Of a DNA stretch of 64,000 nt, positions 31,501-43,830 are shown one piece after another. Within the stretch, counting starts at the first letter, position 1, and every line of letters starts with the position of its first letter. A program made the translations under genes and the position numbers. Under the pieces are notes generated by a model that was given only the letters and a program-made list of their open reading frames with translations, was not told where the DNA came from and did no database searches. The DNA lies in contig NC_087067.1 of NCBI RefSeq assembly GCF_963678635.1, forward strand, positions 46,984,001-47,048,000. The letters are read 5' to 3'. This stretch comes from Symsagittifera roscoffensis. Lineage: Eukaryota > Xenacoelomorpha > Acoela > Convolutidae.

Positions 31501-32300
31501 AATTGGCAAACCCTAGGAAGCTCATGAGTTGTGCGTCCATTCTGGGAGCCTTCCAAGTCAACACCGCCTCTACTGCTTCCGGGTCCGGCCTTACACCATG
31601 CCTGTCCACCTTTCTTCCCAGATACTTGATTGAATCCCTAAGGATTTCGCACTTCGATGGTTTGCATTTCAAGCCTGCTCTTTTCATGCAACCAAAGACC
31701 TCATTGAGCGAGCCGATCAATGTGGTCTTCAAAGGTGGGTGATGCTATGACCACGTCATCTACGTAACTTATCACAAGGTTCCCGTACTTCTTCGTCACT
31801 CTGGTTAAAGCCTGAGCCACCAGTCTTTGAAAAGTGGCCGTCGCGTTGCACAAGCCGATGGACATGCTTTTCTACTGGTACAACTCCAATTGACATATTA
31901 ATCCGGTCTTTTCTCTATCTTTCTTCCGCAGAGGGACCTGCCACAATCTAGAACCCAAATCCAGTGTGGTGAAAAATTTTGCATCACCAAGTTTAGAGAG
32001 ACTTTTATTGTCACTTTTGTTGCGTTTAAAAGGTACGCATCTTTTATTGTCACTGCGTTCAAGTAGCGAAAGTCGCAACGAAACCAAAGCTGCCCTCTTT
32101 CTTTTTCGCCATTACTACCCCGCAAGCCCATGGCGATTTCGAGGGTTCTATCATGTCGTACTCGAGCAACATTTCTATTTCCGCTCGGCACGCTTCCAAT
32201 TTATGTGGCGTCATTCGTCTTGCGCCTTCCCTGTGGGGAACGGCGCCCTCCTCTAGTTCGATTTCGTGTTCGGCGAAGTTACAACAACCGATATCCAACT
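28510..32300 (-). pseudogene. Pol fossil of copy B (RT, RNase H, macro-like domain)
   Basis: RT and RNase H traces lie at about 30930-32300 and the macro-like domain at 28524-28960, with the GKYLCFLVTR, LPVYDPNRGRL and HKKYY blocks still readable. Between them is an acidic segment with three copies of the primer-type motif (30192-30202, 30258-30268, 30324-30334 on the sense strand), each encoding LSGE. Confidence 0.8.
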
Positions 32301-32376
32301 TATGTTTTGAAAATACGTCCGCATTCCGATTTCAAACGGCCCTTAATGCTTGAAAATCTCCCTCACCTATTTTTTC

Positions 32377-35300
32377 TCATAAAGGTTTTATCTCCGGCAA
32401 AACCGGTGTGTCGGATTCTAGTTCATATGACGAGGGGCATTCCGGAAAGTTCGAGCAGCTTGACAAACCGTCATCCGTTTCGGATTTCATTGAAAACTGT
32501 TTATTAATAGATTTAAATTCATCAATTCTCTTTAATATTTTATCTTTATCAGCATGATTCGGGCAGTCTTTCACAATATATCTCTTCAAGTTGTGTGTCT
32601 CCTCATAGTCAGTTTTCATGTGAAAGACGGTTACTAGTGTCCTTCCGGCCACGTAGATTGCTTCGCGGTTGGCGGCCGCCAATCTGAGGTTCGTTGGAAT
32701 TAGATCTTCCCTCGTGAAGCGCATTCTTTCCCAAGGCTTTATTGGCATCACGCTTTTCACTGCTCCTGTAATCTGTCCTGTTACTCCAATTTTCTTCACA
32801 TTGGTGTCTAGCAGATGTGCAGTCACATCTGCCTCGTACCCTATGTGTACTTTATCTTGCTCCATCATGGCATCATGGTCAATTCTACGGACCTTGAGTT
32901 CTTCCTGACCCAAAAAGATCTGCCCCATTTGGTCACTATCGGTTGTGATGTAGATTCTAGTATAGATACTGATTCCGTCAACGTTCAACATCACCTGATA
33001 CGGTCCATAGACTTCCACATAGCGCCCGTGGAGTTTCTTTGTTCGAGGGCCACCTGTTGTCAATAACGCTCGCACAGCCCTTGACTTAGTGCGTGGCTCT
33101 ACCTGTCTCAGATAATCCGCATGTGTCTAAATGCTTCATAGTGATTTCTGAGGGTTCATTTAGCTTCCTGATCACCTGATGCCCCGCAACTGAACTTATT
33201 GACTGTATTCTGCTTCCTTGTGGCACCATGCTGAGCGTCTGCCCTTAGATCACGTTTAGTTTCATGCTCAAACTGCCTGGTGCTTTCGTTTCTTCGAATT
33301 CTGATGCCTCGAAGGCGTTTAGTTTTTCCTGAATTTTCTCATTTTCTAGTTCGAGCTTCACCTTTTATTCGATCTCCTTCGTCACCAACTCCTGCTGAGC
33401 TCTGTTTAAACCATCTCTCGCGGCCGCCGTATAGTCGATCTTGAAGTCATCTGCCGCAGTCACCGGTTCCAGTTTACGTATTTCTTCCGTTACTGCCTGC
33501 AACTTCTTTGTTGCCAGCTCTTGCGGTTTCTCCTTCCTGCGTGCCACCGTTTCACTCAACAGGCGAGCCTTGCTGGCTTTCACACCCGATAAAGCTTCCT
33601 CAAGCCTCGGTTGCTTGATGTCTGTCACAGCATCCCAAAATTGTAGACAATCCAGTTTAAAATGACCCTCCAAGTTACAAAAGAAACACCTTCGGCCGAA
33701 TTTCGCAATGACGAGGGGCGTTCCGGAAAGTTCGAGCAGCTCGACAAGCCGTCATCCATTTCAGATTTCATTGAAAACAGTTTATTAATAGATTTAAATT
33801 CATCAATTCTCTTTAAAATTTTATCTTTCTCAGCATGATTCGGGCAGTCTTTCCCATTATATCTCTTCAAGTTGTGTGTTTCCTCATAGTCGGTTTTCAT
33901 CGGCAAAGCGTAACCATGTTTCTTTCCACGCTGGATCGTAACCGTGGTGTTTCGTGTTACTGAAAAGCTCCGGCCTAAAATCACCGAGCTTTGACTATTT
34001 GGGTTGGGTACCAGACAATCCTGTTTACTATCACTTAACGAATTTAAATTTCTCATACTAAAAATTGCTATTACAGCTTGTCCCGGCTGTAGTTTTACCT
34101 TTCTATCTAAAAAATTTGGTACCTTGTTTTCATCTGTTATTGTTCTTTTAATTGGTTTCTTAACATACTTCCGGTCCGGGTTTCTAATCCCTATTAGCCC
34201 ATTGTTCAGGTCAATCATCACATCAAAATTCCGGACAAAATCAGGGCCCAAGATGAATTGGTCTGAGTCGTCCAAATTCTCAACCACCGGGAAGCTCATC
34301 CAAAGATCGCGTCCTCCCATAAGAAGGACGGTTATTGGTGTCCTTCCGGCCACGTAGATAGCTTCGCGGTTGGCGGCCGCGACTCTGAGGTTCGTTGGAA
34401 TTAGATCTTCCTTCGTGAAGACCATTCTTTCCCAAGGTTTTATTGGCACCCCGCTTACCACTGATCCTGTATCCAGTAGTCCTGTTACTCCAACTTTCTT
34501 CCCATTGGTGTATAGCAGATGTGCAGTCACATCTGCCTCGTACCCTATGTGTACTGTATCTTGCTCCATCATGGCATCATGGTCAATTATACGGACCTTG
34601 AGTTCTTCCTGACCCAAATAGATCTGCCCCATTTGGTCACTATCGGTTGTGACCTAGGTCCTAGTATAGATACTGATTCCGTCAACGTTCAACATCACCT
34701 GATACGGTCTATAGACTTACACATAGCGCCCGTCGAGTTTCTTTGTTCGAGGGCCACCTGCTGTCAACAACGCTCGCACAGCCCTTGACTTAGTCTCAGA
34801 TAATCTGCATGTGTCTAAATGCATCAAAGTGAACTTTGAGGGTTCACTTAGGTTCCTGATCACCTGATGCCCCGCAACTGAAATTATTGACTGTATTCTG
34901 CTTCCTTGTGGCACCATGCTGAACGTCTGCCCATAGATCACGTTTAGTTTCAGGCTCAAACTGCTTGGTGCTTTCGCTTCTTCGACTTCTGATGCCTCGA
35001 AGGCGTTTAGGTTTTCCTGAATTTTCTCATTCTCTAGTTCGAGCTTCACCTTTTGTTCGATCTCCTTTGTCACCAACTCCTGCTGGACTCTGTTTAAAGC
35101 ATCTCTCGCGGCCGCCCTATAGTCGATCTTGAAGTCATCTGCCACAGTCACCGGTTTCGGTTCACGTATCTCTTCCGTTACTGCCTGCATCTTCTTTGTT
35201 TCCAGCTCTTGCGGTTTCTCCTTCATGCGTGCCTCCGTTTCACTCAACAGGTGAGCCTTGCTGCCTTTCACACCCCATAAAGCTTCCTCAAGCCTCGAAT

Positions 35301-37083
35301 GCTTGATATCTGCCACAGCATCCCAAAATTATGGACAATCCGATTTAAAATGACCCTCCAAGTTACAAAAGAAACACCTTGGGCCGATTTTTGCAAACAC
35401 TCCTCTCCTCAAATCTTCATGATCGACCTCTGACGCATCTTCATCCTCGAGGCTGAAGCCTGTTGCTTTCATGCCCTGTTGGTAGGTTGGGCAAGCTGAC
35501 ACATGATGGTCCGTCGAACTGCGACTTGCACAAGAGCGTCTCTTGTCCATATCGTCCCTTGGTTTGTACCAGTTGTTACCTTGGTTTGCAGGTCCATTGT
35601 TAAAATTGCCATAATTGTTTTTGTAATGTCCAGATTTCGATGGAGGCTTCAGTCACATCTCCCAGTCGCATGTGTGCCTTGCGTCGGTCGTTCGTTTGAG
35701 GTCGGTCTGTTGCCAGTCGAACTTCCTCTGATGATTGGGCCCCGTGGCCTATTATCCCCTGTGGCATAGCTGGATGAACTGCCTCTTCCTCTGGGGGATC
35801 CATGTATCCTTCTTTTATTGGGTTGTTCATTGAAGTTCACTCTCGGCTCCCTGCCGGGTTCTCCTAAGTTTGATTCCCCATTCCTTGATCCACTCCTGTT
35901 TCCTAGTAGCCCATCCAACCTATCCATGATAGCCTGAGTTCGCCTCTCCATCATCGCGTCTATCTTCGTGTCAATTGTCCCAAGATTCTGCTCTTGTTGA
36001 ATTCTCAACTTCTCCATGTCATCTCTCAATCGTAACTCTCTTTGCGCAGCTTTCCTCGTCATTCGCGACAAGTTCTCATCCGTTCTCTCCTTTAAGCGTT
36101 ATTCGGTTCTGCTGACTTCTCGTCTGTTGCGGTTGATCTTTTCCCGCAGGTTTGCTCTCTCGACCTGGACTGCTCTTTCTAGTTCACTCGTTCTTAAGGA
36201 CATCTGTTCATTGTGTTCTCCTATGCTGCCCACTATGTTGGTCAAGGCTTCTTCGATTGATGCTCCGTTGTCCACTGATGGCGTCACAAGTAAGTGGCGG
36301 TGTCACCCCGTCGGTTTCAAGTAGCTTGATGCTGGTCAAGACTCGAATTCTCTGCCTCGACGTCTCTTCATGATCCATTTCTGGATCCGCAGGTGTGTTA
36401 CATAGCCCTATGTTTCTGTTGGCTACAAAATCTCCTGACTGGCTTGATCCGTTTGTGGTTTTGCTTATTGTCCTGACCACACCAAATCGGTCCATAGATC
36501 CAGTCTTTCTATCGGTGTATGCATCATTCTCGTGAGTCGAACTATTGAGGCTGACTTGAGATCCGAAGTCATCTTGCTCATCGTCGTCCTCCTCTACTTC
36601 CTGGGTTTCTGCTTCATTGGCTGTACCCGTTCCCATGGTAAATGGAAAGAAGTTTCCCAAAGCGACTTTCACTCTTTCCAAAACGAGGAGAGCGTGCCGG
36701 TTTCTCCGTCACGCCATGCATCATAGTGTTGTCTCTTCTCTGTCTAGGGTCCCGGTGGAAGTGGCAAAATCTTGACCTTGTTCTACCGGAGTAGATTCAC
36801 TTGCCAATCTTCTGTTTCCTCTCCCTTCCGGTCCATGTCCGTCCCGGTTCTCATCCATGGCAGGTTCCGGATGTACCTCTACTTCTAACATTGCCTTTTG
36901 TTCTTCTGAGGACTTTTTACTCCTGGTTTCAACCATTCCGCCTGAAGCTTTCTTCCCTCTGTCGGTCCGGGTTCGTGCAATCCTTTCCACAAAAGGGTCG
37001 TTCATTGCTTTTCTTTGTCTCACTGATATAAATTTCCTGGACTTATCACTTAGTTTACTTATCCTTTTTTTGTCTAGACTCAT
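32377..37083 (-). pseudogene. Gag and protease fossil of copy B
   Basis: Gag start region near 37083 (basic, KRISKLSDKSRKF, comparable to the start of copy C), charged middle, zinc-knuckle region near 35329-35550, and protease region. The knuckle-to-protease part occurs twice in tandem (see repeat entry). Confidence 0.75.
32426..35398 (-). repeat. Tandem duplication of the gag-protease region in copy B
   Basis: Two units, about 32426-33707 and 33708-35398, share long nearly identical stretches, for example around the MEQD.VHIGYEADVTAHLL segment and the zinc-knuckle flank. Unit lengths differ. The duplication is confined to fossil B. Confidence 0.8.
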
Positions 37084-38370
37084 TTTCGGTTTCTCATTTG
37101 TTACTGCCTATACACTCAATTCGATTGCTAATGTCCTTATTGTTTGACTTCTGATAAAATAACACAACACAAAAAATTCCAAAAGTTTCACTTAAATAGT
37201 GACCACGAATCCTTGTATGTTATCACAGTACAGCGTGCATATAATTTATTCACAAAAATCGATTATTATTTGTAAGTATATGAAGCTAACAAGTATGATG
37301 ATATCAATATTTATAAAAGATAGTGTACTCACTACCCAATCAAGAACAGATATTATTGATTTAGAACCAAAAAGGAAGGAGTATAAAAATATTTTCAATG
37401 AACAACGTATATGTTTTGTACTTCAGTTAGTCGCAATCTATTAGTCGAACTTGTTTCTAAAGAAAGAGCTTTCCCTGTTTGGTGCCGCACCAAACAGACA
37501 AAACTTGAAGGCAGTAATTTTCTCAAGTGGGCGTCTATTGCACCCACCGAGTCCCGTGTTACCTATCTGCCTTCGGATTGCCCGAGCTAATCCTACTAAA
37601 ATCCTCAAGGCAATCATTTTTCCAAAAAAAATTTGGATTTCAATCCACACAAATCAGTGACAAACTCTCGTTCAATTTAGACTTAGTGTCGCGAATGTCC
37701 GGGCTTAGACCTGTTTTGTCTTACTCTGGTCTTCTATAAAAGGCAAGTTACCAGTGCAGTCACTGGTACCTAGCCTGACTCCTAATAACCTAATACCTTT
37801 CACTATTTAGGTTTCACTTTCACTTTTCACGATTGGGACCCCTCCGGGTTTGTAAAAACTAGCTTTTCCGGGACTTCTAAAATTTTCACCTGGTACCCTT
37901 CCGGATAGTTCTCCGATGCTATTATGCTGTAGGAACTAACTAGGAAGGTTGTATCTTCCGTCCCTAGACCCTTTCGGATCGAAGCTAAGCCTCTTATTTT
38001 GCTATTCTACTCAACTGTGAAGGGTCATTTAACTAGTCTAGTTTCGACTATGGTTTTCTGGGTTCCATAGCCCTCCCTTGTTGTCAAAACAGCGTACAGT
38101 TGCCTTATTCAACCGTTACTACCCTTTGGTAGGGGTATAAGGGCTTTCCAAGATAATTTTTTACAAAAAGTGAAGGATCTACCTTTACAAATTAGTAAGA
38201 TTGCTAAAAAACAATCTTAAAAAAATTTTATGCTTATTTTTTCGAAAATTTGAAGTTTTTATGAGTAAGTTCACCTAATTGCTGATATAATGATTTCAAG
38301 ATCAACTGGCTCTATCCAGTTGTTCCAAAGTTATTAAACAAAACGTCTTTTTTCTATAGTCAAATAATTT
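37084..38370 (-). other. 5' leader of copy B, near part
   Basis: About 1.3 kb without a gene. A block at about 37520-37615 (CCCGAGCT ... CCTACTAA ... CTCAAGGCAA) matches two leader units of copy C. At 37475-37497 there is a perfect hairpin with an 11-bp stem (CTGTTTGGTGC / GCACCAAACAG) and a 1-base centre. The leader is cut by copy C. Confidence 0.65.
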
Positions 38371-38375
38371 TCTCT
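38371..38375. repeat. Target site duplication of copy C, left
   Basis: TCTCT directly before the LTR start TGTAACA; repeated at 61964-61968. Five bases is usual for Ty3/gypsy integrases. Confidence 0.75.
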
Positions 38376-39254
38376 TGTAACATTCGCCCAAATACTACAC
38401 AGCGACGGAGCGTAGAAAAAGTACCTATCAACAACTGGCAGGCGTCAATTACCTTAATTTTACCCGTTTTTCACCGTCTCGACCTTGCCAGTTGATTTTC
38501 TGGTCTGTTTAGGGCTAAGTAAAAAGTTACTAATTTTAGGCCATCAGTCATCAAACGACTTTTGATCAGCTTTCGTTTACATGCGAACATAACCACATAG
38601 CTGAGTCTCGGATCCTCAGACTACGTGATTGCTATTAAAAACACGGCTCGAATACCCTATTTTAATATGTTTCTGGTGACAGTTCTATATTAAATCCATT
38701 GGAGATGGATTGACCCTTTCCTCCTCCTAGCTACTCATATTCTAAAATATCAAGTAAAACCGGTGTCAATTCAAAGTTCTATGGCATTAGAGTAGCTAAA
38801 AAGTTAAGTTACTACAGTCTTTCACCAAATATCAGTCTCTGGGGGACCAAGCCTCCGCTTCAGTGTTCTCCTCGAGATAACGTTGTTATCACTCCCAATT
38901 CCTGGCACGGGAGGGTACTGCTCTCCACCGCCGAAGCGTCCTTTCCCACTATCTTCTTCCTCCAAGGGTCTTATCGTGCGTGATTGTCACGAAAAGAGGC
39001 TTCGTTTTTCCGTGTTCTCGTGCGACTGTTTTCTAGTAGATTTGCACTTGTGCTGTTTCTCTCAACTTTCTCGGTCAAAATGGCCGTTTTTCGTATTTCT
39101 GAGAAATATCCACTTGACGATCGAAATTCTGAAAATAGAAAATTTCAGAATATTTCGACCCTCCTTTCAAGCACTTTTTCGATGTTAAGGCCTTTTCTCT
39201 CTAATTCGTGCTTCGTCGGAAGGTTGCGCTGTGCCAATCTGGCAGAACGGCACA
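38376..39254 (-). repeat. 3' LTR of copy C (879 bp)
   Basis: Sense strand starts TGTGCC and ends GAATGTTACA. Contains the conserved hairpin AATCCAT / ATGGATT at 38693-38711. Pairs with 61157-61963. Confidence 0.9.
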
Positions 39255-39268
39255 TACTCCCCGGACAG
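39255..39268 (-). promoter_or_regulatory. Polypurine-side motif, copy C
   Basis: Sense strand CTGTCCGGGGAGTA directly before TGTGCC. Not present beside the outer edge of the 5' LTR, as expected. Confidence 0.7.
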
Positions 39269-40039
39269 TCCCCATCAATGTCTCTATTGATCGCATAACA
39301 CCGGTTTATCGTCAAGTAATGTTCCAGTTCTCTATAATCAGCCTTACAAATCGCATCAGAAAATGAAATTTATCTACTCCATCTAAACTCACTACGGGTC
39401 ACATATGGCATCATACTACATCTCACTGCCTTTCAACATTTTCACAAAATTTGCACCATGAGGAGTGTCCTAGATAAAAATTTCTTTTCTGACTACTTAC
39501 GTCATCTTTGCCATAAAACTTTTTTTCGCTCTTGCTGATTAAAAAGTTGGGAGCTGGCACGGCCACGCACCCGTTAAAATTAACTTAATGTCACTCACCA
39601 AGTACAATTAGTTATCTATGCAGTCCTCTTTGATATTAAAACTAAGGAGTTCTGTGGCTAGGAAAGTGATTGAGTCACTCACCCTCTTCGAATGAGTTTA
39701 CCCAAATTTCCCAGGTCGCCACACAGTGAACACGTGTCTTACACAGGTTAAAAACATCAGTCGTGTTTAAATAGGTAAATATACTCACCTATGTTCTTTA
39801 TATATACATAAGTAGCACAACTAAATTTTTCTTTCAACAATTTCAACAATTGCAACAATTTTCAAAGTTTGGTCTGACCAAACTAAATCAAAACAGAAAG
39901 CAGAAAGTTTAACAGTTTCATTAATCAAACTTTGTTGATTAGTTCAAGTTTTAACACACAAAGACAATCAAGTTTTCTCCTTCTCTCCTTTACGTCTTCA
40001 TCTCTCCTCTTCGTTCCGTCATCCTTATTCCATTGCTTC
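39269..40039 (-). other. 3' untranslated region of copy C
   Basis: About 770 bases without a gene. A short tandem repeat of CAACAATT units lies at 39834-39863, and a pyrimidine-rich (sense purine-rich) stretch near 39965-40035 adjoins ORF3. Confidence 0.6.
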
Positions 40040-43000
40040 TCCATCCTAATCTTCAGTTTCACTGTCCTCTAGAAATTTTTCCAAGATGTCCCTAGAGTTG
40101 CGGGCTGTCCCCCAAGTCTCCTGTTCCAACAGCCGCGGTTTGCAACAAGGTAGCAAGTCCACATTCACCTTTTGCTACCGGTTCCTGCAAAAACTGTTGT
40201 GAAGACACAGGCTCACATTCCGTTCTAGGTCAGCTCGTAAGACCATTCTCTTTTCATTTTCAGTTACACAAGGTGCTCCAGCTACTCGCTTCACCGCAGT
40301 GGTAACAGCGTTTCGGTGCGTTAAGAACGCTCTTTTATAGGCTCCCGGTCCTATATCAAGCTGGAAAGATTGATAGGCTTCTGTGTTCCTAGACATATGA
40401 CGCTTTGCGCGTTCATACATCCATGATGTCATCACAGCACGGAACCAAGGCATCAATCTTTGCCTTGACCATATTCTTTCAATGGCTTTGGGTATTCTCA
40501 GAATCTTGCAGGTGGTTCTGAAAAGATCTAAGTTGCGGTTCATCTTTACGTTGCTTAGCTGCTCAGGAGTCGGCACAGCCGTCTCCTGCTCACTTATGCC
40601 CGCGTTGGCTTCTAACCACCTCACCGCCAGCATGGCACTCACCATGACGATCGACACTCGTTGATTTTGATCGGTCAACCCCGTGGAGTACAACTCCTCC
40701 ACGTCCCACACTAATACCAGATTCCTGCGTTTGGGGTACCACAACGTCTGCGCCAGGCAGTGGCAAGGATACTCCCCATGGGTCATTAGTATGTTCCTTC
40801 GGGTTCGATACCCTGAGGCTCCCAGCAACGGTTCCACTTCCATCATTATTCTATACACCGCGTCCTTTTCTTCTATGATGCGGGATTCAGTGGGTAACGC
40901 TCCACTCGCCTTCTGCTTACCCTCGTTCAATCTCATGAACTCTTCACCCACTACCTCTTGCAACTCGCCTTCAGATCTCTTCGGGACGGCCCGAATGATC
41001 TTTGCCAATAAATCATATGACCTTTCCTACATTCTGGCCAACCTCACGCACTTTGGCACAGAGAAGAGTTGGTCGACCAACACCTGCTGTGTCCTCGCAT
41101 CCATCACCACCATGTGCGTAGGGTATCTACTATTGCAATATAGTGCAGAGCTCGAACCCACCAAATATTTCGAGCCAGTAGGTCTATGATAGGCATCACT
41201 ATCCTTCAAGTTCATTTCATTTTCCAGAGCTTCTCGCCAGCCTCCGATCTTCTGCTCTGCCTGTAGTGCTCCAGGGAATACTTCCACGCTGAGGGTCGTC
41301 ACTAGCTCATGGGAACGCTCTAGGCGTTCCAGTGACTCTACTGAGCTCGTCATGCTGCAAAATCCCAAGGAAGTGATCAAGTTTACCTCCGTTACTCCAT
41401 GACAGTCCGCGATCAGCTCAATTCCACTCTTATCTGACATGCTCAACCTCCCATACAGTTGTGCCAATTGGCGATGCTGCTCGCTCAGCGTGATCAAGCA
41501 ATGTTCCAAGTTGCATACATGTCCGTCCATTCCACTATTGTGAGATAGACAGTTGCCCTGTCTCAGCCAGTCACCCGATGCAGCTCCTTCGGATGGTTCC
41601 GTGGATGGGTTGTTTTTCTGCTTCGTTGTTCTTATGGCCAGCAGATGGTGTATCATGGCCAGATCGTGCAAACTCACGTCATCATCCAAGTCCAACGTAA
41701 TATCCGCCGTTATATCCCAGATTAAACCGGCCTTTGGATGTGGACACCAAGAAGGCTTCATGAGTTCCCACATAGTTACTAAGCTGGTTTTCAAGGGACC
41801 GTCCCAAGAACCACAATCAAAACTCACCTGCCCCTTCAGCTCGGGAACCGAGGGTTTGACCACTCGTTCTTCCAAAACAATACCCAGCTTGGGGTGTTCC
41901 ACCATCAACATGCCAGTTTCTTTGACTCGCTCTACCCAGAAATCGAGTACTATAACTTGTTCATAGTCGAAGTACGCTTACCTGGCTTCCTAATTCACTG
42001 GCTTCCAAGGGATTACACGCCATACTCCTGCATGGCTTGCTTCTCATTCCAAGCCTTCAGGTGCCCTCTTGCGGAATTCCTCGCCTTCAGCATTTCCACA
42101 TAACCCCCTACCGGATCTCCCATGTGGACTGAGTCTGGTACAGTGATTCGACTATACTCGACCACGTCTAGATGTCCCTTCAGCTTCATTCGGGCCATGT
42201 TGGTTCGCGAGGGCTTGTAATCATCAAGTCCTCCAGATCCACACTGACTGATGACCTCCATTTCCAGTTTAGTATCCGCCAGAGTCCGTGCATTTTTCTT
42301 TGACCTCGTGGCCGTTGTGGTCAAACCTGCCAATAACATAGGGGGTATCAGGTTCTCTTTTTTTCCCCGGCAAGTATCGCACCATCTCCTTGCTCACTTT
42401 CGCTTAAATGAGCTACTCATGCCAAGGAGGCCACCACTGTACTGGCTTTTGACCTCACCACTTTCTGGTTCACGGCTCTGCTTCCGGTCTTTCCCTTTAA
42501 CCGCTTCAGCCCTTTTTTAGCTCATCTGACGGGTAATTTCCTCGTGATCTGCTGATCATCGGCACTGTCCTCTGTAACTGACTCGGTCAGAACATCAGAC
42601 TCTACAGAGTTCACTATTTTCTCCAGAACCTCGCGCATGATGGGTTGGTTTAGTACGACCTTGATTATGGACTGCGTCCCGCACTCGCGTATCACGTCCC
42701 ATGTCCTCTCCATGAAGGTCACTCGGTTCCAGGTTACTCCCGTCTCACGTTCAAGTTCACTCTGGTATCTTTCCCACTCTTCTTCCGGTAGCGTACTCAG
42801 GAAAGATACCCTCATACTCTCCTCAATCTTCCTCCTCCTCGGTGACTCATGGATCAGTTTCTGTAGCTCCCTCCTCCGGTAGTCCATTGACAGGCTTATT
42901 GGTTCCACTGGGGATAAGCTGGCCGTCGCCTCCTTTGTAGGGGACATGAAAGACGATGGTGTCATCAGCAAAAGATTCCCATCGACTTCCCCGTCGTCGT

Positions 43001-43830
43001 CTTCAATAAACTGGTATCCAGCAAGTCCCCTTCCAATGCTCCTAGATCATTTTCACTCGATTTCTCTCCCTTTCCCTCCATGTGATCATCGTCCTGATCC
43101 ATCTGCTCGTCATCGTTCATGTCTGGTTTTGGGCCTTGTCTCATATCCCTGCCCGAGTCCGGCCGTGCCGGTACGGTCAGATCCCCTGCATGGTAGAATA
43201 ACTCATCGTTCACTAGGAATTCTACCGACTCCTCGCCATGTGGCGACAGATCATCCACCGTTATGTACGTGCCTCCTCTGCAGTCCTTTGCGACCTCCAG
43301 GATTACTACCTTCACCTCCCCTGACAGGTCATCTGCAGGTGCATACACATCATTCCACACCCCAGTCGAGACCTCTGGCTTCCTGGAAGGTGATGCTTTG
43401 ATCTTCTTCCGGCTCCAAATATCAGGAAATGTGAAGTCAAACGTGTGCATGGCCGCAACGTTCCAACTGATGAAGCGCGGCTCCATCCCTTCACTCCACT
43501 TCAGCATTCTCTTCTCCGCATCACGAGCCGCTCCGATGCGAGGGGCAATTACGGGATATGTGACTCCCAACAACATCCTCCTTATCGGTGGGTATCGAGG
43601 GCATTGTTCCGGCAGCGGCCTGGACCCGGAAAACCACGCTTGCTGGCTCTCTTTCACGTGTGCGTAGGCCTCTGGCAAAAGTGGGACCCATATCGACTTT
43701 CCTGAATCCTTCACCACTGGTCGCAGATTCCAAAGCTTCGGGTTGAACTGGACATGGGAAAGGTCATCGCGGCCCATTCGGCATTTAAAGTTGTTGTTGA
43801 AGTCCATCAACACCCAACCCGGCTCCGCTA
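40040..43830 (-). pseudogene. ORF3-like fossil (copy C)
   Basis: Relative of ORF3 of copy A with several breaks. Readable blocks include SVPKCVRLARM near 41030, the HGEYPCHCLAQTLWYP block near 40780, a FLTHRNAVTT block and LHNSFCRNR near 40180-40330, and the start region FKCRMGRDD ... WNLRP near 43750. A Cys-containing patch (NCLSHNSGMDGHVC) keeps part of the copy A Cys cluster. Confidence 0.8.

Larger units (their letters stand above)
17988..38375 (-). mobile_element. Copy B: old fossil of the same Ty3/gypsy-type family
   Basis: Order on the - strand from right to left: leader, gag with zinc knuckle, protease region, RT and RNase H, macro-like domain, spacer with 3' splice site, ORF2-like, ORF3-like, 3' region, LTR. 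It is heavily broken (well over ten breaks) and the oldest of the three. Copy C is inserted in its 5' leader, so the rest of B's leader and its 5' LTR should lie right of 61963; I could not recognise that LTR before the window ends. Its left LTR may be cut by copy A. Confidence 0.85.
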
